Positions 1 through 8,843 of a stretch of DNA of 64,000 bases are shown here, one piece after another. How positions within the stretch are numbered: position 1 is the first letter of the stretch; each line of letters begins with the position of its first letter. Source of the DNA: Enterobacter sp. SA187 (GTDB lineage Bacteria > Pseudomonadota > Gammaproteobacteria > Enterobacterales > Enterobacteriaceae); NCBI RefSeq assembly GCF_001888805.2, contig NZ_CP019113.1, positions 2,604,001-2,668,000 of the forward strand, given 5' to 3'. Both the position numbers and the translations under genes were made by a program. The notes beneath the pieces were generated by a model. It had not been told where the DNA came from, searched no databases, and was given only the letters and a program-made list of their open reading frames with translations.

Positions 1-1529
<1,529 letters not shown>

Positions 1530-1535
1530 TCCCGG

Positions 1536-1574
1536 CCGCGCTATGCCGCTATGGTATAGCGCGGTTTGTTTATT
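1536..1574 (+). terminator. Rho-independent terminator of uvrB
   Basis: Nine-base-pair stem CCGCGCTAT / ATAGCGCGG (1536-1544 and 1556-1564), followed by TTTGTTTATT. It starts 7 bases after the uvrB stop codon. Confidence 0.8.
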
Positions 1575-1584
1575 GCGCCTCAGC

Positions 1585-1599
1585 ATATGCCAGGCATAT
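1585..1599. promoter_or_regulatory. Palindrome upstream of vapB, likely VapBC autoregulatory operator
   Basis: Perfect inverted repeat ATATGCC-A-GGCATAT, 43 bases before the vapB start. VapBC pairs usually repress themselves by binding such a palindrome at their promoter. The role here is inferred from position only. Confidence 0.5.
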
Positions 1600-1641
1600 A
1601 CTTCTCTGAATGCAGTTGTCCCTGCCCGGGAGGAGTAAAAG

Positions 1642-1872
1642 ATGAGAACGGTATCGATATTCAAAAATGGCAATAACCGTGCAATACGTTTGCCCCGTGA
1701 TCTGGATTTTGACGGCGTGAACGAACTGGAAATCATAAGGGAAGGCGACACCATCATCCTGCGACCAGTTAAACCCTCCTGGGGTTCATTTTCGCAGGAA
1801 GAAAAAGCCGACAAGGATTTCATGCAGGAGCGTGAAGATATCGTCAGCGACGAGGGACGTTTTAAATTATGA
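1642..1872 (+). CDS. vapB: VapB-type antitoxin (AbrB/SpoVT fold)
   Basis: A 76-residue protein whose N-terminal half (MRTVSIFKNGNNRAIRLPRD, then a beta-rich segment ending in IREGDTIILRPV) is the swapped-hairpin AbrB DNA-binding domain of VapB/VagC-type antitoxins. The charged C-terminal tail (about residues 50-76) would wrap and inhibit the toxin. A strong Shine-Dalgarno (GGGAGGAG) sits 6-7 bases before the ATG. The gene overlaps vapC by four bases (ATGA), which is typical of translationally coupled toxin-antitoxin pairs. It is not part of the uvrB-yvcK neighbourhood in E. coli, so it was probably acquired. Confidence 0.9.
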   Translation: MRTVSIFKNGNNRAIRLPRDLDFDGVNELEIIREGDTIILRPVKPSWGSFSQEEKADKDFMQEREDIVSDEGRFKL

Positions 1873-2285
1873 GCATGACCTACATGCTGGATACCAATAT
1901 TTGCTCATTTATTATGCGTGAGCAGCCAGCGTCGGTATTAACACGGCTGGAGCAGGCTGTAATGCGCCGCAACCGTATTGTGGTATCCGCTATTACCTAC
2001 GCAGAAATGCAGTTTGGCGCTATCGGTAAAAAAGCCTCACCGCGGCACGGGCAGCTGGTGCAGGCGTTCTGCGCCCGCCTCGATGCCATACTGCCCTGGG
2101 ATCGCGCTGCCGTTGATGCCACCACCAGGATCAAGGTTGCGCTGGCGGCGGCGGGTACGCCTGTTGGTGCCAACGATGCCGCTATCGCCGGACATGCTAT
2201 CGCCGCCAATGTTATTCTGGTGACTAATAATATACGTGAATTTGCGCGGATACCGGGTTTGATCCTTGAAGACTGGGCGGAATAA
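1869..2285 (+). CDS. vapC: VapC-type toxin, PIN-domain ribonuclease
   Basis: A 138-residue PIN-domain protein. VapC toxins are Mg2+-dependent endoribonucleases that cleave tRNA or rRNA when the antitoxin is lost. The acidic active-site residues are visible: D8 in MLDTNICSF, E46 in ITYAEMQFG and D103 in GANDAAIAGHA. The closing NNIREFARIPGL...EDW block is also typical. This subtype resembles the enteric VapC/MvpT group that cuts initiator tRNA, but the target cannot be read from sequence. It overlaps vapB by four bases and appears intact. Confidence 0.92.
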   Translation: MSMTYMLDTNICSFIMREQPASVLTRLEQAVMRRNRIVVSAITYAEMQFGAIGKKASPRHGQLVQAFCARLDAILPWDRAAVDATTRIKVALAAAGTPVGANDAAIAGHAIAANVILVTNNIREFARIPGLILEDWAE

Positions 2286-2416
2286 TAATGCTACATAATA
2301 TTATTTACCGCTCTTATTAATCCCATTAATTAACCCCAATCCCTATTTTTAATTGCTGTGATCTGAATAACGCTGAGCTTTGCATAAATGCCTCCCTGCA
2401 TTAATTGATGGCAAAA

Positions 2417-2446
2417 TACGCAGGATCTTTTCTGCGCTTTTTTATT
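2417..2446 (+). terminator. Weak hairpin with U-run between vapC and the lyase gene
   Basis: Short stem CGCAG / CTGCG (2419-2423, 2432-2436), followed by CTTTTTTATT. It could end vapBC transcription, or it could act as an attenuator in the leader of the next gene. Confidence 0.45.
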
Positions 2447-2449
2447 AAG

Positions 2450-2481
2450 CTGGTTTTTATTATCCCTCCCGTAAAAACCAG
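2450..2481 (+). promoter_or_regulatory. Leader hairpin touching the ribosome-binding site of the lyase gene
   Basis: Perfect 10-base inverted repeat CTGGTTTTTA / TAAAAACCAG with a 12-base loop. The 3' arm ends on the AGGA Shine-Dalgarno (2480-2483) of the gene starting at 2491, so folding could limit translation. No known riboswitch class was recognised. Confidence 0.45.
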
Positions 2482-2490
2482 GAAAAGAGA

Positions 2491-3702
2491 ATGGAATCGG
2501 TAAAATGTCTGTTAAGAGAAAATGAATATGCCATGGATGATGTTCTTACCTGTTCAGGTATTAACGAAGAACATCATAAAAATTATGGCGCGGTCAGCCC
2601 ACCGCTGGTGAAAACCAGTTTATTCGTGCAGCAGGATTATCAGCGCTATTGTGACGACATGCAGCACGAGGCGGAGCGTTATATTTATTCCCGCGGGCTG
2701 AATCCCACCACGGAACTGCTGGAAAATAAACTCGCCGCCCTTGAGCGGGGCGAAGCCTGCAAAGCCTTTGCCTCCGGTATGGGGGCGATTGCCGCCACGC
2801 TGTTCGCGCTGTTGCGCAGCGGGGATCACATTATCCTCGCTAATAACGTCTATGGTCCGACGCTGGCACTGGTTAAGCAAATGCAGGCGCGGTTTAACAT
2901 TACCTTTGACGTGGTACTGAGCGGCGAAGCGGCGGACATCGCGGCAAAAATCCGCCCCGGCACGCGGATTATCTATACCGAATCCCCCGGCACCATGACC
3001 ATGCGGGTGGTGGATCTGCGCGCCATCGCCCGGCTGGCAAAAGCGCACGGCATTATCACCGTTATTGACAACACCTGGGCTACGCCGCTGTTCCAGAAGC
3101 CGCTGACGCTCGGCTTCGATCTGACGCTGCACTCCTGCACCAAATACATTGGCGGCCACAGTGACTTAACCGCCGGGGCGGTGGTGGGCCGCCGCGAGCA
3201 TATTGACGCGATCCGCGATTTTTCCCATCAGCTGCTTGGCGCGGTGCTGGCACCGGACAGCGCCTGGCTGGTGATCCGCGGTCTGCGCACGCTGCCGCTG
3301 CGCATGAAGCAGCATCAGGAAAATACGCTGGCGGTACTGGCCTGGCTGTCGGACTGCGAAGAAGTGGAAAAACTCTGTCACCCGGCGGTGGCGGATACAC
3401 GCAGCCGGGAATTAATTGCCGCGCAAATGTACGGGCTCTCCGGTTTATTCAGTTTTGAATTACGTGACGGCAGCTTTCAGAAAGTAAAAACCTTTATTGA
3501 TAGTTGTAAAATCTTCAAACCCGGATGCAGCTGGGGCGGTTATGAAAGCCTAATTATTTCCCCCAATCGCGGTTATAACGAGGAAGATATTGCCCGCGAC
3601 GGTATGGCGGCAGGATTAATCCGTATTTCTGTCGGCCAGGAAAGTCCGCAATTATTGATCGCCGATTTGCATCGCGCTTTTAGCGCCATTAAAAACTGCT
3701 AA
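2491..3702 (+). CDS. Cys/Met-metabolism PLP-dependent lyase (cystathionine lyase / methionine gamma-lyase type)
   Basis: A 403-residue fold-type-I PLP enzyme of the trans-sulfuration family. The PLP-binding lysine is K218 in SCTKYIGGHSDLTAG. The aspartate that binds the pyridine nitrogen is in VIDNTWATPLFQKP (about residue 193), and YIYSRGLNPTTE is the phosphate/subunit-contact segment. The family includes cystathionine beta- and gamma-lyases, cystathionine gamma-synthase and methionine gamma-lyase. Sequence alone does not separate them, though the NTWATP and HSCTKYIGGHSD blocks look more like gamma-lyases/synthases than E. coli MetC. The chosen ATG follows AGGAAAAGAG, and an internal Met 14 codons later is possible. 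The 5' end is AT-rich compared with its neighbours. It is followed after 13 bases by an NhaC-family transporter, so the two are probably one operon. Confidence 0.88.
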   Translation: MESVKCLLRENEYAMDDVLTCSGINEEHHKNYGAVSPPLVKTSLFVQQDYQRYCDDMQHEAERYIYSRGLNPTTELLENKLAALERGEACKAFASGMGAIAATLFALLRSGDHIILANNVYGPTLALVKQMQARFNITFDVVLSGEAADIAAKIRPGTRIIYTESPGTMTMRVVDLRAIARLAKAHGIITVIDNTWATPLFQKPLTLGFDLTLHSCTKYIGGHSDLTAGAVVGRREHIDAIRDFSHQLLGAVLAPDSAWLVIRGLRTLPLRMKQHQENTLAVLAWLSDCEEVEKLCHPAVADTRSRELIAAQMYGLSGLFSFELRDGSFQKVKTFIDSCKIFKPGCSWGGYESLIISPNRGYNEEDIARDGMAAGLIRISVGQESPQLLIADLHRAFSAIKNC

Positions 3703-3715
3703 ATATACAGGAAAG

Positions 3716-5170
3716 ATGATGAACGCTAACAGGGAACCGGGCTTTACCGCTGCGATGCTGTTATTAGCGGTAGTCTTTATCGTATTTTTTACCGGCATCG
3801 GTATGTTAAATTATCCGGTAGAATTCATTCTTATTGTCATCACTATTGTTTCCGGCTTTTTTGCCCGCTATTACGGGGCAGGCTGGCAGGAGATCATGCA
3901 GACGTTTATCGGCAAAATAAAAGATGCCGTGCCGGCAATGCTGATCCTGCTTACCATCGGCATGTTAATTGGCTGCTGGATGGTCAGCGGCACCATTCCG
4001 CTGATGGTGTTTTACGGCCTGGAAATTATCAATCCGGCCTATCTTTACCTGACGGCCTTTCTGGTGACGGTGTGCATCTCAACCTTTACCGGTACTTCAT
4101 GGGGATCGGCGGGCACCATTGGCGTGGCGCTGGTGGCGGTGGCGGCCGCCATGAACGTTTCGTTGCCGGTGACCGCCGGAGCGGTGATCTCCGGCGCTTA
4201 CTTTGGCGATAAGCTCTCACCGCTGTCCGACACCACCAACATGGCGGCGTTGGCGGCAGGGGCGGAGCTATACCAGAGCATTCGCCACATGATGTACACC
4301 TCGGTCCCGGCGTTTCTGTTCGCCTGTCTCGGCTTCTGGATTGCCGGTTCGGATTTGCAGGCGACAGAGGCGCTGCAACTGGACACCATTCCGGTCATGA
4401 AAAATGCCCTTGAGCAGCTATTCTGGCTGAACCCACTGCTGATGGTCCCGGCGCTGCTGGTATTTGTCGGCGCCATGCGCAAATGGGATACCGTGATTGT
4501 GCTGGTCGCCTCGTCGTTTATGGCGCTCGGTCTTGCCGCTTTTGCGCAGCCGTTCGCGCTGGCGGATCTGGTTAAGGCGGCGATTAATGGCTTTCACACC
4601 AGCATGATCCCGGATTTCAGTTCGGTGCCGATGAACGAGGCGACCAGTAAAAATATCAACACGCTGCTTAACCGGGGCGGGATGTACTCTATGGTCAGCC
4701 CGATTGTGGTGATGCTGTGCGCTTTTCTGTTTGCCTCGGCGCTGGACGTGTCCGGCGGGCTTAACGTTATTTTGCAGCGGCTGGTGAAAAAGCTCACTTC
4801 GGTGACCAGCACCGTGCTGGCAACCATGCTGACCAGCTCGCTGCTGGTGGCCTGTACCGGCAATGCGGTGATCAGCTTTTTCCTCGTCAAAAACATGTAC
4901 GATCCCTGCTTTAAAACCAAAAAGCTGCATATGGTAAACATGTCCCGCGCCATGGAGTCCGGCGCGACGCTGCTGGAAGGGCTGTTCCCCTGGACCATTT
5001 CAGGGATGTTTATGGCGAAAACCCTCGGCGTGGCGACGCTGGAGTATGCGCCCTGGGTGCTGTTTAATCTGAGCTGCTTCGTGATGGCGGTACTGTACGC
5101 GGTGCTGGCGCGCTGGTCCGCTTTCGGAACGCGTTACGAAACGGAGAATGAGAGGGGCATCACATCGTAA
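3716..5170 (+). CDS. NhaC-family Na+/H+ antiporter-like transporter
   Basis: A 484-residue multi-spanning inner-membrane protein with the NhaC signature blocks (TFTGTSWGSAGTIGVALVAV, then YFGDKLSPLSDTTNMAAL). The family exchanges Na+ and H+, and some members move organic substrates: MleN handles malate/lactate, and MetT-type members were proposed as methionine transporters. It lies 13 bases downstream of a sulfur-amino-acid lyase, so a substrate such as methionine, cystathionine or a thiol-amino acid is plausible. That is inference from context. Two adjacent ATG codons (3716, 3719) could each be the start. No terminator with a T-run is seen before the next small gene. Confidence 0.85.
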   Translation: MMNANREPGFTAAMLLLAVVFIVFFTGIGMLNYPVEFILIVITIVSGFFARYYGAGWQEIMQTFIGKIKDAVPAMLILLTIGMLIGCWMVSGTIPLMVFYGLEIINPAYLYLTAFLVTVCISTFTGTSWGSAGTIGVALVAVAAAMNVSLPVTAGAVISGAYFGDKLSPLSDTTNMAALAAGAELYQSIRHMMYTSVPAFLFACLGFWIAGSDLQATEALQLDTIPVMKNALEQLFWLNPLLMVPALLVFVGAMRKWDTVIVLVASSFMALGLAAFAQPFALADLVKAAINGFHTSMIPDFSSVPMNEATSKNINTLLNRGGMYSMVSPIVVMLCAFLFASALDVSGGLNVILQRLVKKLTSVTSTVLATMLTSSLLVACTGNAVISFFLVKNMYDPCFKTKKLHMVNMSRAMESGATLLEGLFPWTISGMFMAKTLGVATLEYAPWVLFNLSCFVMAVLYAVLARWSAFGTRYETENERGITS

Positions 5171-5187
5171 CGCATTTATTCATACGG

Positions 5188-5204
5188 CTTAATCTAACCT
5201 TAAT
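5188..5204 (+). promoter_or_regulatory. PmrA (BasR) box upstream of the PmrR-like gene
   Basis: CTTAAT-CTAAC-CTTAAT matches the PmrA consensus YTTAAK-N5-YTTAAK at every position. It lies 42 bases before the ATG of the 29-codon gene at 5247, in the orientation expected for activation. Confidence 0.75.
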
Positions 5205-5216
5205 CTTGCGCAGCGA

Positions 5217-5244
5217 CACTGTCCTCAGCTTAATGAGGACAGTG
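5217..5244 (+). promoter_or_regulatory. Eleven-base-pair dyad covering the ribosome-binding site of the PmrR-like gene
   Basis: Perfect inverted repeat CACTGTCCTCA / TGAGGACAGTG with a six-base loop. The 3' arm contains the Shine-Dalgarno GAGG (5235-5238), and the ATG starts 3 bases after the stem at 5247. If transcribed, it would mask the ribosome-binding site. If the transcript starts inside it, the dyad could only act as DNA. Confidence 0.55.
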
Positions 5245-5246
5245 CC

Positions 5247-5336
5247 ATGCAAAAAATAACTTCCGTACAATTACTCGCCCTTGCTGCCACGCTGATGATC
5301 GTCGCCAGCTTCCTGCATACCTGGTTTACCGTCTGA
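5247..5336 (+). CDS. PmrR-like single-span inner-membrane peptide, 29 residues
   Basis: This short gene is easily missed. It encodes MQKITSVQLLALAATLMIVA followed by SFLHTWFTV. The peptide has a polar N-terminus, one hydrophobic span (about residues 7-23) and a C-terminal xSFLxxWF motif. The Salmonella/E. coli PmrR peptide, as I remember it, is also 29-30 residues, spans the membrane once and ends in SFLYIWFATY. PmrR is PmrA-activated and inhibits the lipid A kinase LpxT, which favours phosphoethanolamine addition by EptA. Here a perfect PmrA box lies upstream, and eptA-basRS lies immediately beyond on the opposite strand. Its last 11 bases overlap the 3' end of basS tail to tail. Orthology to PmrR is inferred, because in those species pmrR sits beside lpxT instead. 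Confidence 0.72.
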   Translation: MQKITSVQLLALAATLMIVASFLHTWFTV

Positions 5337-6414
5337 GCGCCGCCTGAGCGCGGGCATCCGGAAACCGTACCCCTGCACGCAGCCCAGGTCCTGGGTGGCG
5401 ATTATGTAAAAATAACTCCCCGTCATGTAACTGGGCGATACGGCTGACGATACTCAGACCCAGCCCCATGCCGCCGTAACGGCTGTCCATACGCACAAAG
5501 GCTTTGCTCAGCTCGTGGCTGGAGGCTTCATCAATGCCGGGGCCTTCATCTTCAACGGCCAGTACAGGGGCGTCGTCATCGCTGACGGTGAGGGTAATGG
5601 TGGCCAGCTCCGGGCTGTAACGGTGCGCGTTTTCCACCAGATTTCTCAGCAGAACGCGCAGTTGCGGCGCATCGCCGCTCACCGCAATATCCCCGGCGTT
5701 TTCCGGCCACACTAATTTCTGCTGGCGTGTGCTCACCATGGTGAGCAGTTCGTCCTGCAAGGGCAGGATCACATCGCGGATCAGCATCACCTGCTGATAG
5801 CTTCCCGCCGAGAACGACTGCGCCACCCGTGCCAGTTGCAGCAACTGCGAGACGTTTTCCGTCATCTGCTCAATGCGCAAAATGAGATGGCTGACGTCAA
5901 TCGCATGGCTTTTCGACAACAATTCCAGATGCAGCCGCAGCCCGGCGAGCGGTGTGCGCAGCTCGTGAGCCACGTCCGCGGTGAACAGGCGCTCCCGATC
6001 GAGAGTCACCGTCAGGCGGCCCACCAGCTGGTTGATCGCCGTGGTGACCGCTTCGACTTCCGGCACGGGTTTTTCCAGCGCGATGGGTTGCAGATTGTCC
6101 GGCGTGCGGATCTCCAGTTCATGCTGCAAATCTTTTAATGGGCGGGTGATGCGTTTTATCGCCTGTAAGCACAGCACCAGCGCAAGGCCGATGATGACCA
6201 GGCTTGGGATGAGCAGGCTGGCGACCGCTTCGTGCACTTCATGTTTAATATTGCTGTGATTGTTGGCTTTGTAGATCTCGCTTTCCACAATCAGCTGGAT
6301 CTGCTCTTTGCTTTCATGCCACAGCCAGAACACGCTCACCAGCTGGCAGACCACCAGAATGGTGCCAATGGTCAGCAGCAAGCGACGCCGCAGCGTCCAG
6401 TGTCGGAAATTCAT
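5326..6414 (-). CDS. basS: Sensor histidine kinase BasS/PmrB
   Basis: A 362-residue inner-membrane kinase that senses Fe3+, Al3+ and mild acid and phosphorylates BasR. Two membrane spans (about residues 13-32 and 67-86) flank a short periplasmic loop. The loop carries two ExxE motifs (E34-E37 and E59-E62), the motif type implicated in iron sensing by Salmonella PmrB. A HAMP region is followed by the H-box with phospho-acceptor H150 (DVAHELRTPL) and an ATPase domain with N, G1 (VEDEGPGI) and G2 (GGMGLGLSIV) boxes. It starts 3 bases after the basR stop, so the genes are co-transcribed with eptA. The length matches E. coli BasS (363). Confidence 0.95.
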   Translation of the reverse strand: MNFRHWTLRRRLLLTIGTILVVCQLVSVFWLWHESKEQIQLIVESEIYKANNHSNIKHEVHEAVASLLIPSLVIIGLALVLCLQAIKRITRPLKDLQHELEIRTPDNLQPIALEKPVPEVEAVTTAINQLVGRLTVTLDRERLFTADVAHELRTPLAGLRLHLELLSKSHAIDVSHLILRIEQMTENVSQLLQLARVAQSFSAGSYQQVMLIRDVILPLQDELLTMVSTRQQKLVWPENAGDIAVSGDAPQLRVLLRNLVENAHRYSPELATITLTVSDDDAPVLAVEDEGPGIDEASSHELSKAFVRMDSRYGGMGLGLSIVSRIAQLHDGELFLHNRHPGPGLRAGVRFPDARAQAALRR

Positions 6415-6417
6415 GCT

Positions 6418-7089
6418 TTACTGCTCTCCCGGCGTTTTTACCAGCAGATAGCCGAAGCCCCGCACCGTACGGATGCGATCTTTACCCACTTTGTCGCGCA
6501 GATTATGAATATGCACTTCCAGGGTGTTGGTGGCCGGTTCGTTATCCCAGCTGTAAATATCGTTGTATAGAATTTCCCGGTGCACCGCGTTGCCTGCTTT
6601 TAACATCAGGCGCGAAAGCAGGGCGTACTCTTTCGGCGTCAGCTCCAGCGGCCTGCCCGCCAGCTTCACCTGACGGTTATTCACATTCAGTTGCAGATCG
6701 CCCACAGTCAGTTCGCTGTCGCCCTGATTATGCTGACGGCGCAGCAGGGCGCGGATGCGGGCGTTGAGCTCCTCCAGCGCGAAGGGCTTCATCAGATAGT
6801 CATCCGCGCCCGCATCCAGTCCCGATACGCGATCCTCAACGGTATCGCGCGCCGTGAGCACCAGCACCGGCAGGGCGCATTTTTCGCGGCGGAGTCGCTG
6901 CAAAAAATGCACGCCGTCTTCATCGGGCAGTCCCAGATCCAGTACGATCAGGCTGTAATGCCCCATCGCCAGGCTCTGCGAGGCCTCCCGCGCCGTAGAG
7001 ACGCCATCGCAGGCGTAACCTTCGGACTGCATCGCCAGCAGCAGGCCCTGCAATAACAGGGTATCGTCTTCCACCACTAAGATTTTCAT
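6418..7089 (-). CDS. basR: Response regulator BasR/PmrA
   Basis: A 223-residue OmpR/PhoB-family regulator. The receiver domain has the phospho-acceptor D51 (VLDLGLPDEDG), the conserved lysine in YLMKPFALEELNARI, and an N-terminal acidic pair (VVEDD). The C-terminal winged helix ends in VRTVRGFGYLL. BasR activates eptA, arn and other lipid A-modifying genes from YTTAAK-N5-YTTAAK boxes, one of which is visible before eptA. I chose the start MKILVVEDD because it matches E. coli BasR (222 residues). An in-frame ATG six residues upstream overlaps the eptA stop. It lies between eptA and basS in one operon. Confidence 0.95.
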   Translation of the reverse strand: MKILVVEDDTLLLQGLLLAMQSEGYACDGVSTAREASQSLAMGHYSLIVLDLGLPDEDGVHFLQRLRREKCALPVLVLTARDTVEDRVSGLDAGADDYLMKPFALEELNARIRALLRRQHNQGDSELTVGDLQLNVNNRQVKLAGRPLELTPKEYALLSRLMLKAGNAVHREILYNDIYSWDNEPATNTLEVHIHNLRDKVGKDRIRTVRGFGYLLVKTPGEQ

Positions 7090-7094
7090 CAGCA

Positions 7095-8729
7095 TTACCC
7101 CCTGCACGGCGCGAGAATATCATCTGCCGCATGATACTCGCTGGTTTGTACGCCCACTAACCCTAACATCGTTGAGAACAGATTATCCTGGGAAAATGCT
7201 TCCGCGCTGGCGCGTTTTTTCAGGCAGCTGTAATTCACAGCGTGACCTTTCTGATACTGGTCGGAAAGCCAGATCACCATCGGAATATGTTTTTGTGAAT
7301 CCGGCGCGATGGAATAGGGCAGACCGTGCAAATAAACGCCATTTTCACCTAAGGATTCGCCGTGATCGGAAAGATACATCAGGCTGGTGGTGACGTTGTC
7401 CGGCTGCGCCTGCAATAATTTAATCGCCTTATCGACAATATAATCCACGTACAGCACCGTATTATCATAGGTGTTAACCAGCTGCTCGCGGGAACAGGTC
7501 TGGATTTCATTGGTGTCGCAGGTTGGGGTGAATTTGCGGAACTGCGGCGGATAGCGGTTATAGTAGGTCGGCCCATGGCTGCCAATAGTATGTAATACGA
7601 TCAGCCCGTCACCGGGAAAACTGTCGATAGATTTTTGCAGATCGTGAAACAGAATTTCATCCTGGCATTCGCCCGCAATGCAATAATCTGCCAGATTCAG
7701 TTTCGTCATATCCTGGTGCGGCACACGGTCGCAGGCACCTTTACAGCCGCCGTCATTTTCATTCCACTGCACTGATATTCCCGCGCGCTGCACAATATCC
7801 AGCAAACCTTCACGATGATGCGCGAGTTGTTCATTGTAATTTTTGCGCGGCATGCCGGAAAACATGCAGGGCACCGAAATTGCCGTCGCCGTCCCGCAGG
7901 AGGTGGTTTTCGGGAAATAGACCACATTGTCTTTCGACAGCAGCGGATTAGTATCTCGTGGATAGCCTGACAGCGCGAAGTTATCCGCTCGGGAAGTTTC
8001 GCCAACGATCAGAATAGTCAGGTGTTTGGTCTGCGGCTTGTGCATCGCGGGGGTAAGTGTTGCGTCCTCGCCCAGCCGGACCAGCGGCAGATTATCCATA
8101 CGGTGATGAACATCATAAGACAGGAGGGCGCTGATGCTGTTCGACGGGCCAAGGGATTTCACCAGCTCTTTATTATTGCGAAACAGCGAGGCGTAATCTT
8201 TATAAAAGCAGGCGGCGATAAGCAATATTATCGCCACAGACGCGAGAATATTCACACAGCGCATAGCGGCGCTATGTACACGCGTACGGCTTTTTTTGAA
8301 TTTCACCACAAAGGCGAGGATCGCCATGGCAATACCGGAAAGGCCTATGGTCAAAATTAACTGCGGCGTCATCAGGGCGAAGGATTCCGCTGGCGTGGTA
8401 TCCAGCATATTGGCAATCATCGAGCGGTCAATAATGATGCCGTAGGTCCAGATGAAATACTGCGTGGCGGCGCTGAGCAAAATAAACACCGCGATCACCA
8501 GCCGATCCAGCCACAGAAAAGAAGCCAGCGTTGCGATGATATTAATCACGCTGAACGCCACCAGCGGCATCGACAGAAACACCGCCAGATTGTAAGCCGA
8601 GTTAACGGGTAACAGGGCCCAGGCCTGACGGTAATAAATGAGGTTGAGGAAAACAGCAATATAAACAGAAAACAGCAGCAAAAAAGTCAGGCGACTCATT
8701 GCAGGGCGGCGAAGCGGAATACGGCGCAT
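7095..8729 (-). CDS. eptA: Lipid A phosphoethanolamine transferase EptA/PmrC
   Basis: A 544-residue enzyme that transfers phosphoethanolamine from phosphatidylethanolamine to lipid A, lowering the surface charge that polymyxins exploit. About five N-terminal membrane spans (to about residue 175) precede a periplasmic alkaline-phosphatase-fold domain. Zinc-site residues include E244 (IVGETSRADNFAL) and the later SDHGESLGENGVYLHG block. The catalytic threonine is T280 in TTSCGTATAISVPCMFSG. Cysteine pairs typical of the family (GGCKGACDR and others) are kept. It is the first gene of eptA-basR-basS, and a PmrA box upstream implies positive autoregulation. The close match to E. coli EptA over the catalytic domain argues for the chromosomal enzyme, not a mobile MCR type. 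Confidence 0.95.
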   Translation of the reverse strand: MRRIPLRRPAMSRLTFLLLFSVYIAVFLNLIYYRQAWALLPVNSAYNLAVFLSMPLVAFSVINIIATLASFLWLDRLVIAVFILLSAATQYFIWTYGIIIDRSMIANMLDTTPAESFALMTPQLILTIGLSGIAMAILAFVVKFKKSRTRVHSAAMRCVNILASVAIILLIAACFYKDYASLFRNNKELVKSLGPSNSISALLSYDVHHRMDNLPLVRLGEDATLTPAMHKPQTKHLTILIVGETSRADNFALSGYPRDTNPLLSKDNVVYFPKTTSCGTATAISVPCMFSGMPRKNYNEQLAHHREGLLDIVQRAGISVQWNENDGGCKGACDRVPHQDMTKLNLADYCIAGECQDEILFHDLQKSIDSFPGDGLIVLHTIGSHGPTYYNRYPPQFRKFTPTCDTNEIQTCSREQLVNTYDNTVLYVDYIVDKAIKLLQAQPDNVTTSLMYLSDHGESLGENGVYLHGLPYSIAPDSQKHIPMVIWLSDQYQKGHAVNYSCLKKRASAEAFSQDNLFSTMLGLVGVQTSEYHAADDILAPCRG

Positions 8730-8774
8730 AGTGAAGGTCCTGTGAGAATATACCAGGCATGTTCACAGACAAGG

Positions 8775-8799
8775 GTTAAGCCAACCTTAAGAACTTAAG
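8775..8799 (-). promoter_or_regulatory. PmrA box upstream of eptA
   Basis: Read on the minus strand, CTTAAG-GTTGG-CTTAAC matches YTTAAK-N5-YTTAAK except for the last base. A further CTTAAG half-site lies two bases upstream. It is 46-70 bases before the eptA start and is the likely site of autoregulation by BasR. Confidence 0.75.
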
Positions 8800-8815
8800 A
8801 AAGCGCTGAGTAAAG

Positions 8816-8843
8816 TGTTTCCCCTCGTAACAGGCGAGGGGAA
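8816..8843 (-). terminator. Hairpin after yvcK
   Basis: Nine-base stem TTCCCCTCG / CGAGGGGAA with a 7-base loop, just past the yvcK stop. It is followed on the minus strand by ACACTTT, so the U-tract is weak. Confidence 0.55.
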
